Below are positions 12,017-24,665 of a DNA stretch of 64,000 nucleotides, in pieces. The position numbers and the translations under genes were made by a program. The notes under the pieces were generated by a model. That model worked only from the letters and a program-made list of their open reading frames with translations, was not told where the DNA came from and ran no database searches. The stretch is from Chrysomallon squamiferum (taxonomy: Eukaryota > Mollusca > Gastropoda > Neomphalida > Peltospiridae), in the NCBI GenBank assembly GCA_012295275.1, contig CM022672.1:14129995-14193994 (forward strand), in the 5' to 3' direction. Numbering within the stretch: the first letter of the stretch is position 1; every line of letters begins with the position of its first letter.

Positions 12017-13761
12017 TTATATATATATATATATTCTTCTATCTATCTTCATACGTAAACAAGAACATAAGTATGCGTAAGTGTGTGTACGTTTATATGC
12101 AGTAGCACAGTTGTCTGTGTTTATTTGTATGAATGAATCAGTTGGTTTAACGTCTGAAAAACAAACAAAAAAAAGAAGAAAGTGTCCACTAATGATCCCG
12201 CTTTTTTTTTTTACAAAACCATTTTCTGAAAGACAAATGAAGCTTTTTTCCAAATGTCCATTTATTTTATTATTATTAACTTTTATTACTATTTTCGTTT
12301 TCCTTTTTTTTTTGGTTTTTCAACTATGATTTGTTTTTTTTTTTTTTTTTTATTATTATTATTTGTTTGTGGTTTTTTTTGTTTTTTTGTTTTGTTTTTG
12401 TTGTCGTTTTTATTTTTTTTATTTTTTTTTTTTTTTTTCATTTTTTTTTTAGTTGTTTTATACGAGATGGTAAATTCGGCTAAAAGTGGGAGTTAAGTGT
12501 ATTATAAAGGTGGTAAATGACAAAACAAGAGAAACGTAGAATTAAACTGGGACAGACGATTGATCAGTAACTAGCCTAAGTTTGAAAAAAAAATGAATAA
12601 TAATAAATCTGGGAAATATAAAGAGTAAGATCTTACATATTATGTTGTTAGTATGGCATGATTAGATTCATTCCTTCTGCGCGTGCGTTTGAATATGGAT
12701 GTGTGAAATAAAGTGATAACTTACCGTCGTTATCAAATAACAAAGAGAGCATATTTCGTTCAGTGTCCGTGATGTTACCATCATGGTTCTCATCTAACAC
12801 GATGAACTGGTATTCTGAGTTATGTCCTAAGCAGAGATCCAGCTCATTCTTTATTATCTTGCCGTCTTCTACGAAGAGGAATATTGAGATAAATAGATAC
12901 ACAAACACACAAGCCATGGTATTTTATGATGTAATAGCTGAAGTATATTTACTAACTCAGATACGTTCTTCAGTATGATAACTACTTTGAAATGAAAGCG
13001 AAAATTTTTTTTTTTTTTTTTTATCAAATAATAATATGATATTTTATATTTTCTCACTCTGAAGTAATCAAAGAAGACATTTTATTTTAAACGTAGACCT
13101 ACTTTGCCAATCTATACACAGTTTGCCAGTCTGCATACGGATCTGACACAGAGATACAATATTTTTTACAAAACTGTAGCAAGACAAATATCTGGGTTAG
13201 CTTACCCGAAAAATCACAAATCTTCAAAAGTTCCCAAGCTTCAAGAGAGCTCAGTACATTATCATGATTGGTGTCGAACCTCTTAACGACATCTACTCCT
13301 TCCAGTGATACTTCCTCTGAGCTGAAACAGTGAGTCACTGCCTCAGTTTCGGAGACACGAATCATGTTAGCAGCACAACAGTAAAACAAGACATTAAGCG
13401 CGGTGCCAAGATAATCGAAAAATAAAACAGATTTGCAAAGCTCATTTCACGACTGAAACGTCAAAACGTGAGCGTCACTGACGACACGCAACATCGTGAT
13501 TACCGCGACATTACATCAAGAAAACGTTAGAACAGAACGTCAACGAAACCGGCTCGAAACTTTTGTCAACATTAGTTCTCTGTCTGATATCGGAATGCAT
13601 AAACATGCGCATTTGTATGACATCAGTAAAGTGTAATAAATTAACATCTATTAACGACACAAGTATAGAATAAAACTTTTTTTTTGTTTTTTTAAAAAAG
13701 AAAAAAAAAAGTACCTTGCAAAAACAGCGATTGGCAGCGTCAAGAACAGTACAAACTTCAT
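12017..13761 (-). CDS. Secreted four-EF-hand protein, array copy B (complete)
   Basis: The four coding exons on the minus strand are 13715-13761, 13206-13321, 12725-12868 and 12017-12225. They join in frame (phases 2, 1, 1) to about 171 residues. Exon 1 encodes signal peptide MKFVLFLTLPIAVFA. EF loops: DTNHDNVLSSLE (exon 2), DFSEDGKIIKNE (split across exons 2/3), DENHDGNITDTE (exon 3) and a degenerate fourth loop starting DNDENGF (split across exons 3/4) with Ser at position 12. Gaps between loops are 8, 16 and 8 residues. Each loop 1-3 has its acidic residues, so three Ca2+ sites are likely. The C-terminal tail after loop 4 is long (about 50 residues, low complexity) and less certain; a 10-base A run in exon 4 may have slipped. 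The exon 1 donor is AG|GTACTT, weaker than GTAAGT in the paralogues. Function beyond secreted Ca2+ binding is unknown. Confidence 0.75.
12330..12451. repeat. T-rich low-complexity tract
   Basis: Long T runs with scattered G/A inside intron 3 of the EF-hand copy B. Open reading on the plus strand here is purely phenylalanine/leucine low complexity. Confidence 0.9.
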
Positions 13762-14909
13762 GATTTATCTGAAAATAATAATAATAATAATAATAATTTT
13801 ATAGGACTAGACTGTTTTCATTTACTAATACTTCTAGACTGGAAAGGAAACATAGATGTAAAAAGTTTTTTTCACAACTTTTCACAAATACTCTGCATAG
13901 TTGACCTAAAAAGACGAATGTGGTAGTTGCTTGGTATCACTACTTCACCGCCATTTTCCTAGATGATCATCATTTTTCTAATAGCATTCAGGCTCCTTCA
14001 ACAGAGTCCTGCTAATAGCAGTTTACTCTGAAATTCATCTACATTTAGCGATTTACAAACTGAATTTATCTACTTAGATCCTGAATTCATTCTTCTGCCA
14101 ATACATTGTTTAGAGCCTACAGACTTAGGCAATATTTCAACAATAAATGAACAAAAAACAACAACGAAAAACCCACTCTTTAGTGCTGAACTATTAAAGA
14201 TAACTAAAACGTAGCATCAGTTCTTATAATAATGGTAACGGAAATCAAACTACAGATGTATAAAGCTCAGTGATGCATTGTATGTTAATTGTCACAGTGT
14301 TTACTGGTGAAATGTCGCTCATCCTTCAGTTTTTATTTTTGTCGCTCTTCCAAATTCCAGCCGTTCGCCCATTTTATCACTTTTTTCCTATTTTGTAACT
14401 TTTGTCTACAAAAGAACGATCGTAAACTATTCCCCCATCTGTAGGAAATATATTAATTAATAAAGTTACACCATGAAGGATCGTGATCTCCAGTCTCAAG
14501 AAGCATCGATATTCTTCACAGAAATCAGATCTAAATAACCTTGTAATTCTTTGTTAATTTTTGATACCAAACTGCCATGACAGTTACGAAAGACATGACA
14601 TTTTAAACTATTCTCTTTTTTTTATTAAATATAATCCATCGACTGATGAAATGTAAGTTAAGACTTCGGGGGAGGGAGGGTAATGAAATGATATCTTTGC
14701 TAAAAAAAAAAAAAAAAAAAATATTTTAATATCAGGATAGATGATCGCCAAACTTTATTGCATTCAAAGCAGAATTTGTCTCATCGGAATGAATATTAGG
14801 ATTTGATATAAACTTTTATTTGAGATATAATTGTGAATTACTAACTACTAAATTTTATTTCTAGTGATAAAAATACAGAATAGCAAAAAGGAAAAAAAAA
14901 TACACTTAC

Positions 14910-15000
14910 CTACACGGGTCAATGGTTATAATAAAAAGGCGAGGTACTGTTATGCAGCTCTTCAAATACATCATTTTACATAATCATACATATTCAGTAG
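14910..15000 (-). promoter_or_regulatory. Leader exon/promoter of EF-hand copy B
   Basis: The donor GTAAGTG (14904-14909) follows a CCCGTGTAG-ending leader. Upstream come the conserved CTCGCC core and GTATTTGAAGA, a weak TATA-like string, then TATGATTATG. It lies about 1.15 kb upstream of exon 1, the same layout as in copy C. In this copy the ATGGCG core reads AAAAAGGCGAG, a one-base change. Confidence 0.5.
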
Positions 15001-15889
15001 TTAAATTTTAATTTCTAAACATATATCTATATTCAGATATGTCATCTAATCAAATATATGCATCTGGATTTTAATTCAGTATGTAAATGTGTGTTTGTGT
15101 GCGTGTGTGTGTTTGTCTGTCTGTCTGTCTGTCTGACTGTGAGTGTGTGTTTGTATGTATTCATACATAATTATATGTGATAATAGGACATTAGCTGCAT
15201 AGTACTAGCGACTTTTATTGTTAAATGACAATAGAAGTTAATAATATTTCAGAAAATAAGAAATAAGAGAAGACTGCGAGATTTTGTAACAATTATGTCT
15301 TTCAGCATCAGTCAGACGTTACTCGAGATCGCTCAAAATCTTCAAATTGTCTCCCATGAAAACGTACGACGCAGTATAACCACTGCTAGAAAACTGATTA
15401 ATTCATCGGTAAATTAAACATCGCTTTCATCCTTTGATGCCAGATTTTTGACAGTTTTGATATTTTTATGTCACAGTCAGAACGACGACACAAAGGGCGG
15501 TTTAAATGAATAGTTTAATCAAATTTATTATACTTTCATGTTTCCACTTTGTTATTTCTTTGCGTCCTTTCATCAGCCATAAGGGTTGTGTAAAAATAAA
15601 AGTATTTTGTTTCCTAGGCAGGCGAATTCCATTTTACCTTTTCATGATGGAGTATTTACTTCATCGCGCACATGGCCTAGTCAGATATGAGCTTGTTTCC
15701 ACGACAGCAGAAGCCTGTCCTGTGATACGTAAAAGAGAAAAAGGTTTCAGGTTAATTGTCTTTGTTTAATAATGTTTTAGTTTTTCTTAAAATGGACATC
15801 AGCAATTTATTCATTTTAATTTAAACGTCTTATTGTTGTTGTTGTTGTTATTATTATTAATATTAATATTTATTATTCCTTATACCAAC

Positions 15890-17640
15890 AACGCCCTTGA
15901 ACGAATAGCATTTGGTTTTTCATCAAACATGTGTAGGATGTGTTGGTGAAGATTAGCACACTGTGTAGCACACTTTGTAGCACACTTCAGAGAAAGCTTT
16001 GTTTGTCAAGTACCCAAACAAGGTTCGTGTGCATCAGTATACTAGCTGTGTACAGGAGATTTTCCACAGCTGGAATTGGATTTATGTTCAAAAACAACTG
16101 TGTATCTAAATGAAGACTGTTTTTGTCTTTGAGAATCGAAAGCCATTGTCTTTTCACCATTGATGAATTTTATTCAAAGATGCAACTTACGTTCACTGAT
16201 ATTCATGTTGGACGATCTATTGCAAATCTGAAAATAATCGACATATAACGAGGTGTTGAACACCGTGTACTGCTCTTAACGTTCACAGAAAATAACGTTA
16301 CATACAGGATACATACAGGATTCCTGTGGGTGAATGTCGGACACATTCGGATAAAGATCTATTTTTTACAAATTGAAAAATAAAAACAGGAAGTCAATAT
16401 CTTAGGCCCATGTCATCGAGGTATTTTAAAATCCCATATTTAAAAGCATCTGTACTTCAGAAGATGCTGAAGATGAATCGTGAGAGCAGATGCGATATCT
16501 GCATCACTGAAAGACAAATGATGAATTGTATAACTGGATTCTTTACCTTCGATTTCACAAATCCTATTCCAGAGAGATTTAACAGATGTTTGTGAATTCT
16601 ATTTAGAGACGAAAGTTCTGGCCTCTCTTCTAACCTTAGCCCCAGCAATACAAAATGCATCCAGGTTATCCCCAATAGGTTCACCTTTACACTTTCAAGT
16701 AGCCTGTTTGAATGCATCTTTCCACATATCATTAAATCATGATTTATTTAAATGCTTTGGCATTGCCGAATAGGTTCATAGCTTCAAGATGGAAGTGAAT
16801 AAAGGCATGGGATCACCAGCATTCGTAATCGCAAACTGTTGCAGACAAATGCTGCCAAGATGCTGCAAATGAACCTAATTTGCCCTCATCATATTCCAGC
16901 TTTGAACCGTTTCATGTGATGGACGTCCATCAGTCTCCAAAATAACAGGAAAGAGATCACTACCACAAGAGTCTGAACCAACTTTCCACGAGAATTCAAG
17001 CAAAAGTGAAGGCCTACAAAGCGTTAAGTCTGTAGAAGTGAAAGAACCGCTTGCAGAAGGAATATATATCTGACTATTTTTCTTAAATAAAAGCGAATCA
17101 TTTTCAAGAATTAAATGTTCCAGTTGTTTTCCTCTGTTTGCATCCTTGCATCTCTACAAAGTGTGGTGATCATTAAAAATCTCCCATAACAAAGAAGAGA
17201 GTAGATAGCTGGCCATGAAGACCTTGAAACTTTTGACATTTGTAACATCGTAATGGATTTGATATAAAAGGAACAACAGATACACAGAGATGTATATTCT
17301 GGAAGGGCAGGTTTGACAAATACCAAAATCAAAATATTCGACGGAAGAATCGTGATTCTTTTAACTAATGTCACGGCCCTGACAAGTTTTCAGTGATTTC
17401 ATCTTCACAGACTCCTTCCAAATCTTTCGAAGTAATGACTGTCTGACAAGAGTTTAAGGAATAAAGTAGCGACACAATGACTGGTACTACATTACACAAA
17501 ACTTTCGACTGAAGAAGACACCGAGAATGAGTCCATCTCGAATATTCTACCAGCAACATATCATTTTTCAATTTTTTAATTCTTTTTCGTTCACCAGACA
17601 AGCCCCTTCTGAACAGCAAAACGGGACAGTTTGCTCAAAG
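15890..17640 (-). mobile_element. Degraded Jockey-like non-LTR retrotransposon fragment (endonuclease to reverse transcriptase)
   Basis: Reading the minus strand through several frameshifts gives an endonuclease C-terminal half. Around 17,100-17,250 I see an HHTLCRDARMQTEENNW-type stretch, corresponding to the GDFNAHHxxWG region of Jockey-group LINEs. Then follow ILENDS (17,090) and SGSFTSTDLTLCRPSLL with FSWKVGSDSCGSDLFPVIL near 16,940-17,050, which contains the conserved S-D-H/L-F-P motif. The linker (16,460-16,700) contains RARAKARR- and VWNRICEIEGK-like strings. The RT C-terminal part near 16,080-16,260 contains NGFRFSKTKTV and LFLNxNPIPAVE. No frame is intact. The catalytic RT box region is missing or unreadable. 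It is inserted between EF-hand units. Confidence 0.75.
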
Positions 17641-17915
17641 TTCCGTCATTAGATGACCAATTCAGAAGTTATAACTTTTGATTCTTTTTATTTCCATTAG
17701 TTTTTATATCTCTAAATAACTAAATACAATTAGACAGACGTATCTTTTTATGAATGGATCTAAAAAAAAAATGCAAAGAACAGAAGAATTACTGTTTTCA
17801 GCAATAAATCCTAATTCTACAAAACAAAAGAAACTAATTATAATTCTTCTTCTTCTTCTTTTGTCTTCATTATCATATTATTTAACTTTTTTCTTCTGTT
17901 TGTTTGTTTGTATGT

Positions 17916-17917
17916 TG

Positions 17918-17983
<66 letters not shown>

Positions 17984-18076
17984 TATTTCTATAAACTGTA
18001 TCATAAACGTGTATTTACTATTCATTTCCTTCAGCTTTGTTGTTATTATTATTATTATTACTATTACTATTATTAC

Positions 18077-18124
<48 letters not shown>

Positions 18125-18125
18125 T
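17916..18125. repeat. (CT)n and (ATT)n microsatellites
   Basis: A CT run of about 32 units (17,916-17,981) is followed after 60 bp by an ATT trinucleotide run (18,041-18,125). Peptides predicted across them (Ser-Leu, poly-Tyr, poly-Ile) are artefacts. Confidence 0.97.
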
Positions 18126-18329
18126 TTAATCAGAAGAAAAACTAACGTTAAAGTCAAACACTAAATCACGCAACACAGGGATCACAAATTACCTCCCTTG
18201 AATAAAAAATTAAATTAAATTAAATTAAAAAACTCAAACGATAATAAAGAAAAAATATTAGTAGCCTTTGCTATTGATGTATCGCTTCGTTCTGTTATAT
18301 TCATGAAAGGTCTTTTAATACAGGTTCGT

Positions 18330-18480
18330 CGCTCGCAGTTTCCTTCACAACCCTTTTCTATCGAATGCTTAGTGAGAACGCACTGGAAAGAGTAAATGTT
18401 TCCCTCTATTGTGGTGTGCATTCCATGCTCCTTTGAGAAATAATGTATCTGTGCTAAACCGGAAAAATATAGCAATTTTC
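18330..18480 (-). pseudogene. Relic of the candidate alternative last exon (GLAQ-type)
   Basis: The minus strand keeps one open frame (LAQIH, then HTTIEGNIYSFQCVL) that matches the better preserved copy at 25,482-25,609. Its acceptor has changed from CAG to CCG, so splicing at the homologous site would fail. The family of this exon is not recognised. Confidence 0.35.
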
Positions 18481-19177
18481 AGTTGATTCAAGCCTTGCGG
18501 GCAGTTGCGCCTTGCGTACCTAAACATGGCAAATTCAACTGAAAGTGGGCACAGATTGTATCATGAAGCTGTGTATACCACTGGATCATTACATAAGACA
18601 TTTTGACTTTAGATTTACAACTCGTAAGACACAACAGATTGGTAACTAGCATGAGTTTGAAAAGAAGTCACGAAATTTGGAAAGAGGAAGAGATCGATGT
18701 TATCTATTATATTGATGGTATAAGGATAAGGTTCAGTATTTTCAGAAAATTAGAAATAAGACATGACAGAGAGATTTTATAATATTATTTCTCTAAGCAT
18801 TTGTCAGTCACCGCATAATGCGGAAACCTTCAAATTTCTTCTCATAAAAATATGACGCAATATAACCATCGATTAAAGGTCTGCTAAATTCAACTTCAAT
18901 AAAACATTTTTACTTTCATCCTTTGACCATAGATTTGTAACAGACAATTTTCCGTTTTTTTTTTTGTCCACATGAATCAAATGGAAGTCATATACAAGCA
19001 TCGACATGTCTACAAACAAAAATGTGTGTAATCTGAGTTTATAACTGTGAAACCAGCAACCGATGACATTTCCTTATTGTCACGTTACTATCTTATCAAA
19101 CCCATAAATATAATTTTACTATAAAAATATGATATTTGATAAAATGCACAGTGGCACATTTTTATTTAAAACTCTTA

Positions 19178-19179
<2 letters not shown>

Positions 19180-19255
<76 letters not shown>
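19180..19255. repeat. (ATT)n microsatellite
   Basis: A perfect trinucleotide run of about 25 units. A homologous shorter run lies at 28,918-28,962 in the duplicated segment. Confidence 0.97.
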
Positions 19256-19256
<1 letters not shown>

Positions 19257-20243
19257 TGAGATTTTAAATTAATCTGTCTGTTGTACATTTTTTGGTTAAT
19301 TATAGAAAAGTAACGATGACAAATCATTTTCCATCCAGTATTTTTGGTCCTTTATGATATTCAGATAGATGACTTACAAGAGTTGTAGTTTATACGAGCT
19401 GAGAATGTTCGATGACAATATGCACCAGGAATGTAATGAATATATTTATCTCTCACTTATTACGGTTTTCCAGACTTTTCTTGTAGGCGAATATAATATC
19501 ATAGTGGTAACTGCATATAAGTTGATACAAAACACAAATATTCGATTGACAGCATGTCATCAGATATTTCCGGGTTTCACAGGTAATGGTTCTAGCAAAT
19601 ACAGCAGCAACAACAACTTCTTAATAATACTTTAGAATTAACGTTTAAGAGGCACCGAAAATTAAATTAATATTTTTATTTTTGTTGTTCCCACAAACAT
19701 AACGTTTTCATAAAGAAAATAAAACCGATAGTTTTTCGAATGACCAACGAAGCTAGATTATTAAAACCGATAACGGTATAAAATTAATTTACTAGTATTT
19801 GGTAACGACTGTAAGCTGCTTTAAAAAAAAAACACTTCACTGTTAACTGCTCGTATACATTTATTCATAAATTTCATTTAAGAGCACGTACTCGTGAACT
19901 GAAAACGCAAACATAACCATCATTAAAAACTTTATCAGTATAAATTGTAGGTACTTGAGAATGTATCTATGTGTATGTCTTCTATATATATCTTTATATA
20001 TCTGTGTGTGTGTAAATATAAACATAGTTATCGTTAGCATGTACATGTAAGTAAGTATACGTATATACATATGTGTATTTGTGTGTGTTTCGTATTTATC
20101 TAAATTATACAATTGCTTATATGAAAACGGAAACATAACCAAACTTAAAAACTGTATCAGTATAAATTGTAGGTCTATGAGGATGCATCTATGTGCAGGT
20201 ATGTCTGTATATATCTATTTGTCTCATTATCTCTCTCTTTCTC

Positions 20244-20244
<1 letters not shown>

Positions 20245-20287
<43 letters not shown>
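20245..20287. repeat. (GT)n microsatellite
   Basis: A GT run of about 21 units, downstream of the EF-hand copy C. The corresponding site in the duplicate (29,844-29,936) is a CT/GT run instead. Confidence 0.95.
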
Positions 20288-20289
<2 letters not shown>

Positions 20290-20381
20290 AAATATATTAT
20301 CCGTATAATGCACATGAAAATAGACGTATTTACATATGTGAATTTCTGTGTGTTTCGTATTTATCTAAATTATACAAATGC

Positions 20382-22020
20382 TTATATGTATATTTGTATG
20401 AATGAATCTGGGATTCTACGTCTGAAAAAACAAAACAAAGAATAATTACATTTATTCACAATATATCCTGCTTCAGAGACACTGATAACTCCATCATCTG
20501 CAAGACAAAATAAATTATTTTTATTTATTCATCTTCATCAACACTTCTTCTTCTTCCTTTCTCTTTTGTCTGTTCTTCTGCGCGCTATTGCGTATGAGTG
20601 TTCACTTTAAAGTGTAATAAAATCCAGTAAACGATGGGGGAAAACTGTATCATATACGAACATGTATTTAGTACGTGCTCTGCGACACGAGAAATGTTGG
20701 TCTGAAATCACGAAAGCTGGGAAATTTATAGATAGAGGCATGATCCTAATTTCTATCTTGTTAGTATAAGTATTCGGTGTAGGTATTTTTCGATGCGCAT
20801 TTCAGTGTCTGTTGGAGTCTGGGTAAGGATTTCTCAACGATAATTAATTACTTACTGTTACGATCTAAGAACGGCATGAGGTTATTTATTTCATTTTTCA
20901 TGACAAAGCCATTACTGTCCTTGTCTACCCGCGTGAACACGTCTTCTGTGCTAATTCCCGCGCAGCGGTCCATCTCCTTTCTTGATACCTTACTGTCCTC
21001 TGTAGTGGGAAATACAGACAGAAATAGAAACTCAAAAACATCCACACAAGCCATGATTTTTCATGGAGTAGTGACACCGAACTTCGAGAACCGGTTATTC
21101 ATGATGTAATATGTACAGTGTTTCATTAATTCACATATATCCTTCAGAGTAGTAAGTATTTTTTAAATACAACCAACAAATTGTTATTTTTTATTTATTT
21201 ATTTAATTAATCAGTATTAATCCCCCATTTAAAGTAATCAGTATTTTACAATATACGAACATATTTAAGTCCTACCCACACTGACAATCTGTAATACAGA
21301 GTTTACCCACCTACATACTGATTTCAGACAAATAACATATGGAAAATTCAAAGACGCAAAATGTATCGAACCAGTCAGGATTGCAGTAATAAAACAACTA
21401 TCTTGCTCAGCTTACTATTAAAATCACAAATCAGGAAAAGCTTCCAACATTCCTCGGTGTTAATTATATTATCATCATCGACGTCGAATTTCTTAACGAT
21501 TTCAATTCCGTCCACTTCTTCTTTCATCCTGAAACAATGATAATTACTACAACATCAACGTAATTGACACAACATCACCTCAGCACACGAATATAAAACG
21601 ACACGAGCTTTCCTGGTGAAGACCACTGCCGAGTTTCCGACAGAACAAGCCAGTATAAACTGATACGTTAAAACGTCGTTTCTCGCACGTCAGGATAAGT
21701 TGCGGAACAGAACATCAACGAATCCGGCACGATTCGTTTGTCAGCGTTAGAGCTGCTTCTGACATTTGAATGCAAAACTCTAAACATTAATATGACGTTA
21801 ATCAAGTGCAAAAAAAATTAACATCTCTCTCGTACATCAGAGTCTTTCATTTTCGACTATTAATGATTCAAATTATAGAGAAATGAAAATTACACTGTGA
21901 GATAAAGGTGGCTGTTAACTCGTATTTCTAATTTGAATAATCAACAATAAAACTTTTGAAAAAGCAAACTTACTCTGCAAAACCAGTAACTGACAGCAAC
22001 AGTAACAAAGTGAACTTCAT
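20382..22020 (-). CDS. Secreted four-EF-hand protein, array copy C (complete, best preserved)
   Basis: The four coding exons on the minus strand are 21974-22020, 21416-21528, 20856-20999 and 20382-20497. They join in frame to 139 residues. Signal peptide MKFTLLLLLSVTGFA is followed by the mature protein. EF loops are DVDDDNIINTEE, DFNKDSKVSRKE (split by intron 2 in codon 4), DKDSNGFVMKNE and DRNNDGVISVSE (split by intron 3 in codon 4). Loop gaps are 8, 16 and 8 residues, identical to copy B. Introns have GTAAGT, GTAAGC and GTAAGT donors and T-rich CAG acceptors. The tail after loop 4 is short (about 22 residues, two Cys). An internal TTTTTTCAG in exon 4 looks like another acceptor, but the resulting intron would be too short, so I keep one exon. 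Extracellular Ca2+ binding is inferred; the partner and tissue are unknown. Confidence 0.8.
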
Positions 22021-22029
22021 GATTTATCT

Positions 22030-22072
22030 GAAAATAATAATAATAATAATAATGACAGTAACAACAATAACG

Positions 22073-22104
<32 letters not shown>

Positions 22105-22123
22105 AATAATAATAATAATAATA
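22030..22123. repeat. AAT/AAC microsatellite abutting the exon 1 acceptor of copy C
   Basis: AAT runs flank an AAC run. On the minus strand this ATT/GTT repeat ends about 10 bases before the acceptor of the signal-peptide exon. Equivalent repeats sit at the same place in the other copies. Confidence 0.95.
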
Positions 22124-23236
22124 ATACTGTATGAATTTGTATTTATATATCCAGAAGGTATTATCAGGTAATTCTGTTGCTGTTATGTGCTACATAGAAG
22201 AATTTACACTAGCATATAAAATCCTGGTTATTGTTACTGTATTATATAGATCTAGACTGGAAAGGAAACATAGATGTAATTTGGTGGGGTTCTTTCGGGG
22301 GTATTTTGTCTTTTCACGCCATTCCACAAATACTCTGCATGGCTGACTTAAGAAAGACCAATGTGATAGGTACTCGATATACGTACTTCACGCCATTTTC
22401 CTAGAAGATCTCCATTTTTCTAATAAAATTAAGTGTACGTCAATAAAGTCTTGCTAATACCAATTTATTCTGCAATTTATCTACATTTGGCGATTTAGAA
22501 ACATCTATTTAACTGTATTTCATCTACTAATACATTCAAATACATTCCAATACATTCTTAACTCTATCTGCAATTAGAGATTAACTAATAATTATAAGTT
22601 TCAAGTAACTATTAAACAAAGAAAACACTCTTCACACTGTTACTTCTAACGAAAACTAAAAGAAAGCATCAAATCCTTATAACAGTGGTAATGGAATGGT
22701 AACCATGGTATACTAGTGAAATGTAGCTCATCCTTCAGCGTTTGTTTTCGTCGCTTTACTAATATCCAGCCATTCATCCTGTTTATCACTTCTTTCCTAC
22801 TTTGTAACTTTTGTCTACATCATCCGAACGTTCTTCTCCCACAGATTCATTAATTTTACAATGAAGGATCGCGATCTTCAGCCTTAAGAATACTAAAAGC
22901 CCTACAGTTCTAAACAACCTGTATATGTTTGTTGTATTTAATACCGAATTGCCAAACCAAATTGAAAGATACGAAACTTACTAAATACAATCCATAGAAG
23001 ATTATTATTTTTAAAAAAAAACCCAAAAACCCAGTCTTTGTTAATATTTTCACTTTACCTTGACAGTAAATAATCGCCTAAAAATATTACCTTCAAAGCA
23101 GAATTTGTCTCAGCGAAAAGAATATTAAGATTCGATTTAAACGTGTATTTGAATACAGCTGTGAATGAATATCTATCTACTAACTTTTGTTTCTAATGCT
23201 AAAGATATAGAATCGCAAAAAAGAAAAATAACTTAC

Positions 23237-23335
23237 CTGTATAATTATACAGGTCGATAGTTGAGAATAAAATGGCGAGGTACTGCTGTGCTAGTATTTA
23301 TATTTGTCGTCCTTTTGCATAATCATAGCTATTCA
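23237..23335 (-). promoter_or_regulatory. Leader exon/promoter of EF-hand copy C
   Basis: On the minus strand AAATATAAATACT (a good TATA box) is followed about 20-30 bases later by CAGTACCTCGCCATTTTATT, then a leader ending TATACAG and donor GTAAGT (23231-23236). The leader exon is about 40-50 nt. It is the clearest core promoter of the array and lies 1.2 kb upstream of exon 1. Confidence 0.6.
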
Positions 23336-24579
23336 TTAGCCAAACTTTAAACACATAGATGTTATCTAATGAAATACATTATTTCAGTATGTAATTTTTT
23401 ATATATTTTTGTATTTGCATTCATAATAAAAACTGAAATAAAAGAAAACACTTAACAACCATCTAATTGCAGGATATCAGTTCTTGTAATACCAGCATCT
23501 ATAACAGTAATTATAGAATTAATTATTGTAAACTAACAATTGGATGTAATTTTTTTAAATTAGAAATAAGACATTACAGATAAATTTTATAATATTACCT
23601 CTCTAAGCATCAGTCAGTGTTTGCATAACGCTTTTATCTTCAAACTTTTTCTCATTAAACGTATGACGCAATATGACCGTCGATTTAAAGTTTGTTTAAT
23701 TTATTTTCAGTAAAATTTTACATTACTCCTTTCATGCTAGATTTGTGATATACTGTTCTGATATTTTTATGCCCACATGTATCAAATGGCTGTCATAAAC
23801 ACACACATATACACGCAAGCAGTATGAAAATAAAATAATTCTATTAGGTAGAACCTGAATGCCCCCATTTTACCTTTTCATGACTGCAGTATTTACATCA
23901 TCGCGAACATGGCGGACAGATACCTTTACTTGTATCCACAACATCAGAAGTCTGTGCGTATTATATAACAGGGTTAATGGAATTTAATGAAAAAAAATAA
24001 TTCAAGACAAAACGTGTCCACACACACAAACACACACACACCCACACAAACACACACACACACACACACACACACATCTGCATAAGTCCAGGCGGAACTA
24101 CAAGAAACCGACACATAACGATATTCAGCAATGCACGTTTTTCAGTCTGAGTACAGTTATTTAAGAGGAATCGAAAATCAAATGATATTGTTTCTCAGTC
24201 CCACATTAAACACGTTTTCATGACGAAAACGAAATGATAGTATAATCGTAGAACTGTTTTCCAAATGACCAGTGAAGCTAGATAATTAAAACAGATAACT
24301 GTTTGTAAATAAGATAGTAACACAAAAATATAACATTTCACCGTTAACTATTCGTATATATTCATTCAGAAATGTCTCTTTTTTTTTTCTCTCGTTTATT
24401 TCATTTACAAAGCATTCTTCTGGAAGAAAATATAAACCGGTGTCATTTCAGTGGTCCGCCACGATCAGTTAATTTGGCTTTTGATTAAGCAAAAAGAACA
24501 GAAGTAATAATGCATAGAAATGAAGCGTGCGTTTGAAGATAATTTTGCTATATAATAAGAACCAATAAGATTTCCTATT

Positions 24580-24665
24580 TTACTATGTAGGTCGATGACT
24601 GATAGCAAAATGGCCAGGTTCTTCTATGTAAGTGGTCATATATGTTCTTTCACATAATCATACTC
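24580..24665 (-). pseudogene. Decayed copy of the array promoter
   Basis: The CATTTTGCTATCAGTCATCG-like leader is recognisable, but the GTAAGT donor is gone and the core reads TGGCCATTTT. No exon 1 lies at the expected distance. It marks a former unit. Confidence 0.5.

Noticed and set aside
12254-12496. Phe/Leu-rich plus-strand ORF
   Set aside because: It lies on T-rich low complexity inside the EF-hand gene on the other strand.
20382-20497. A fifth EF-hand gene exon after TTTTTTCAG near 20,423
   Set aside because: The implied intron inside exon 4 would be only about 25 bases. The open frame reads through to a nearby stop.
20848-21054. Methionine start MACVDVFEFLFLSVF as a signal peptide for EF-hand exon 3
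   Set aside because: The hydrophobic stretch lies in the intron before a good acceptor (CCCACTACAG). In-frame splicing from exon 2 gives a complete EF loop, so the upstream Met is not the start. The same holds at 12,648-12,917.
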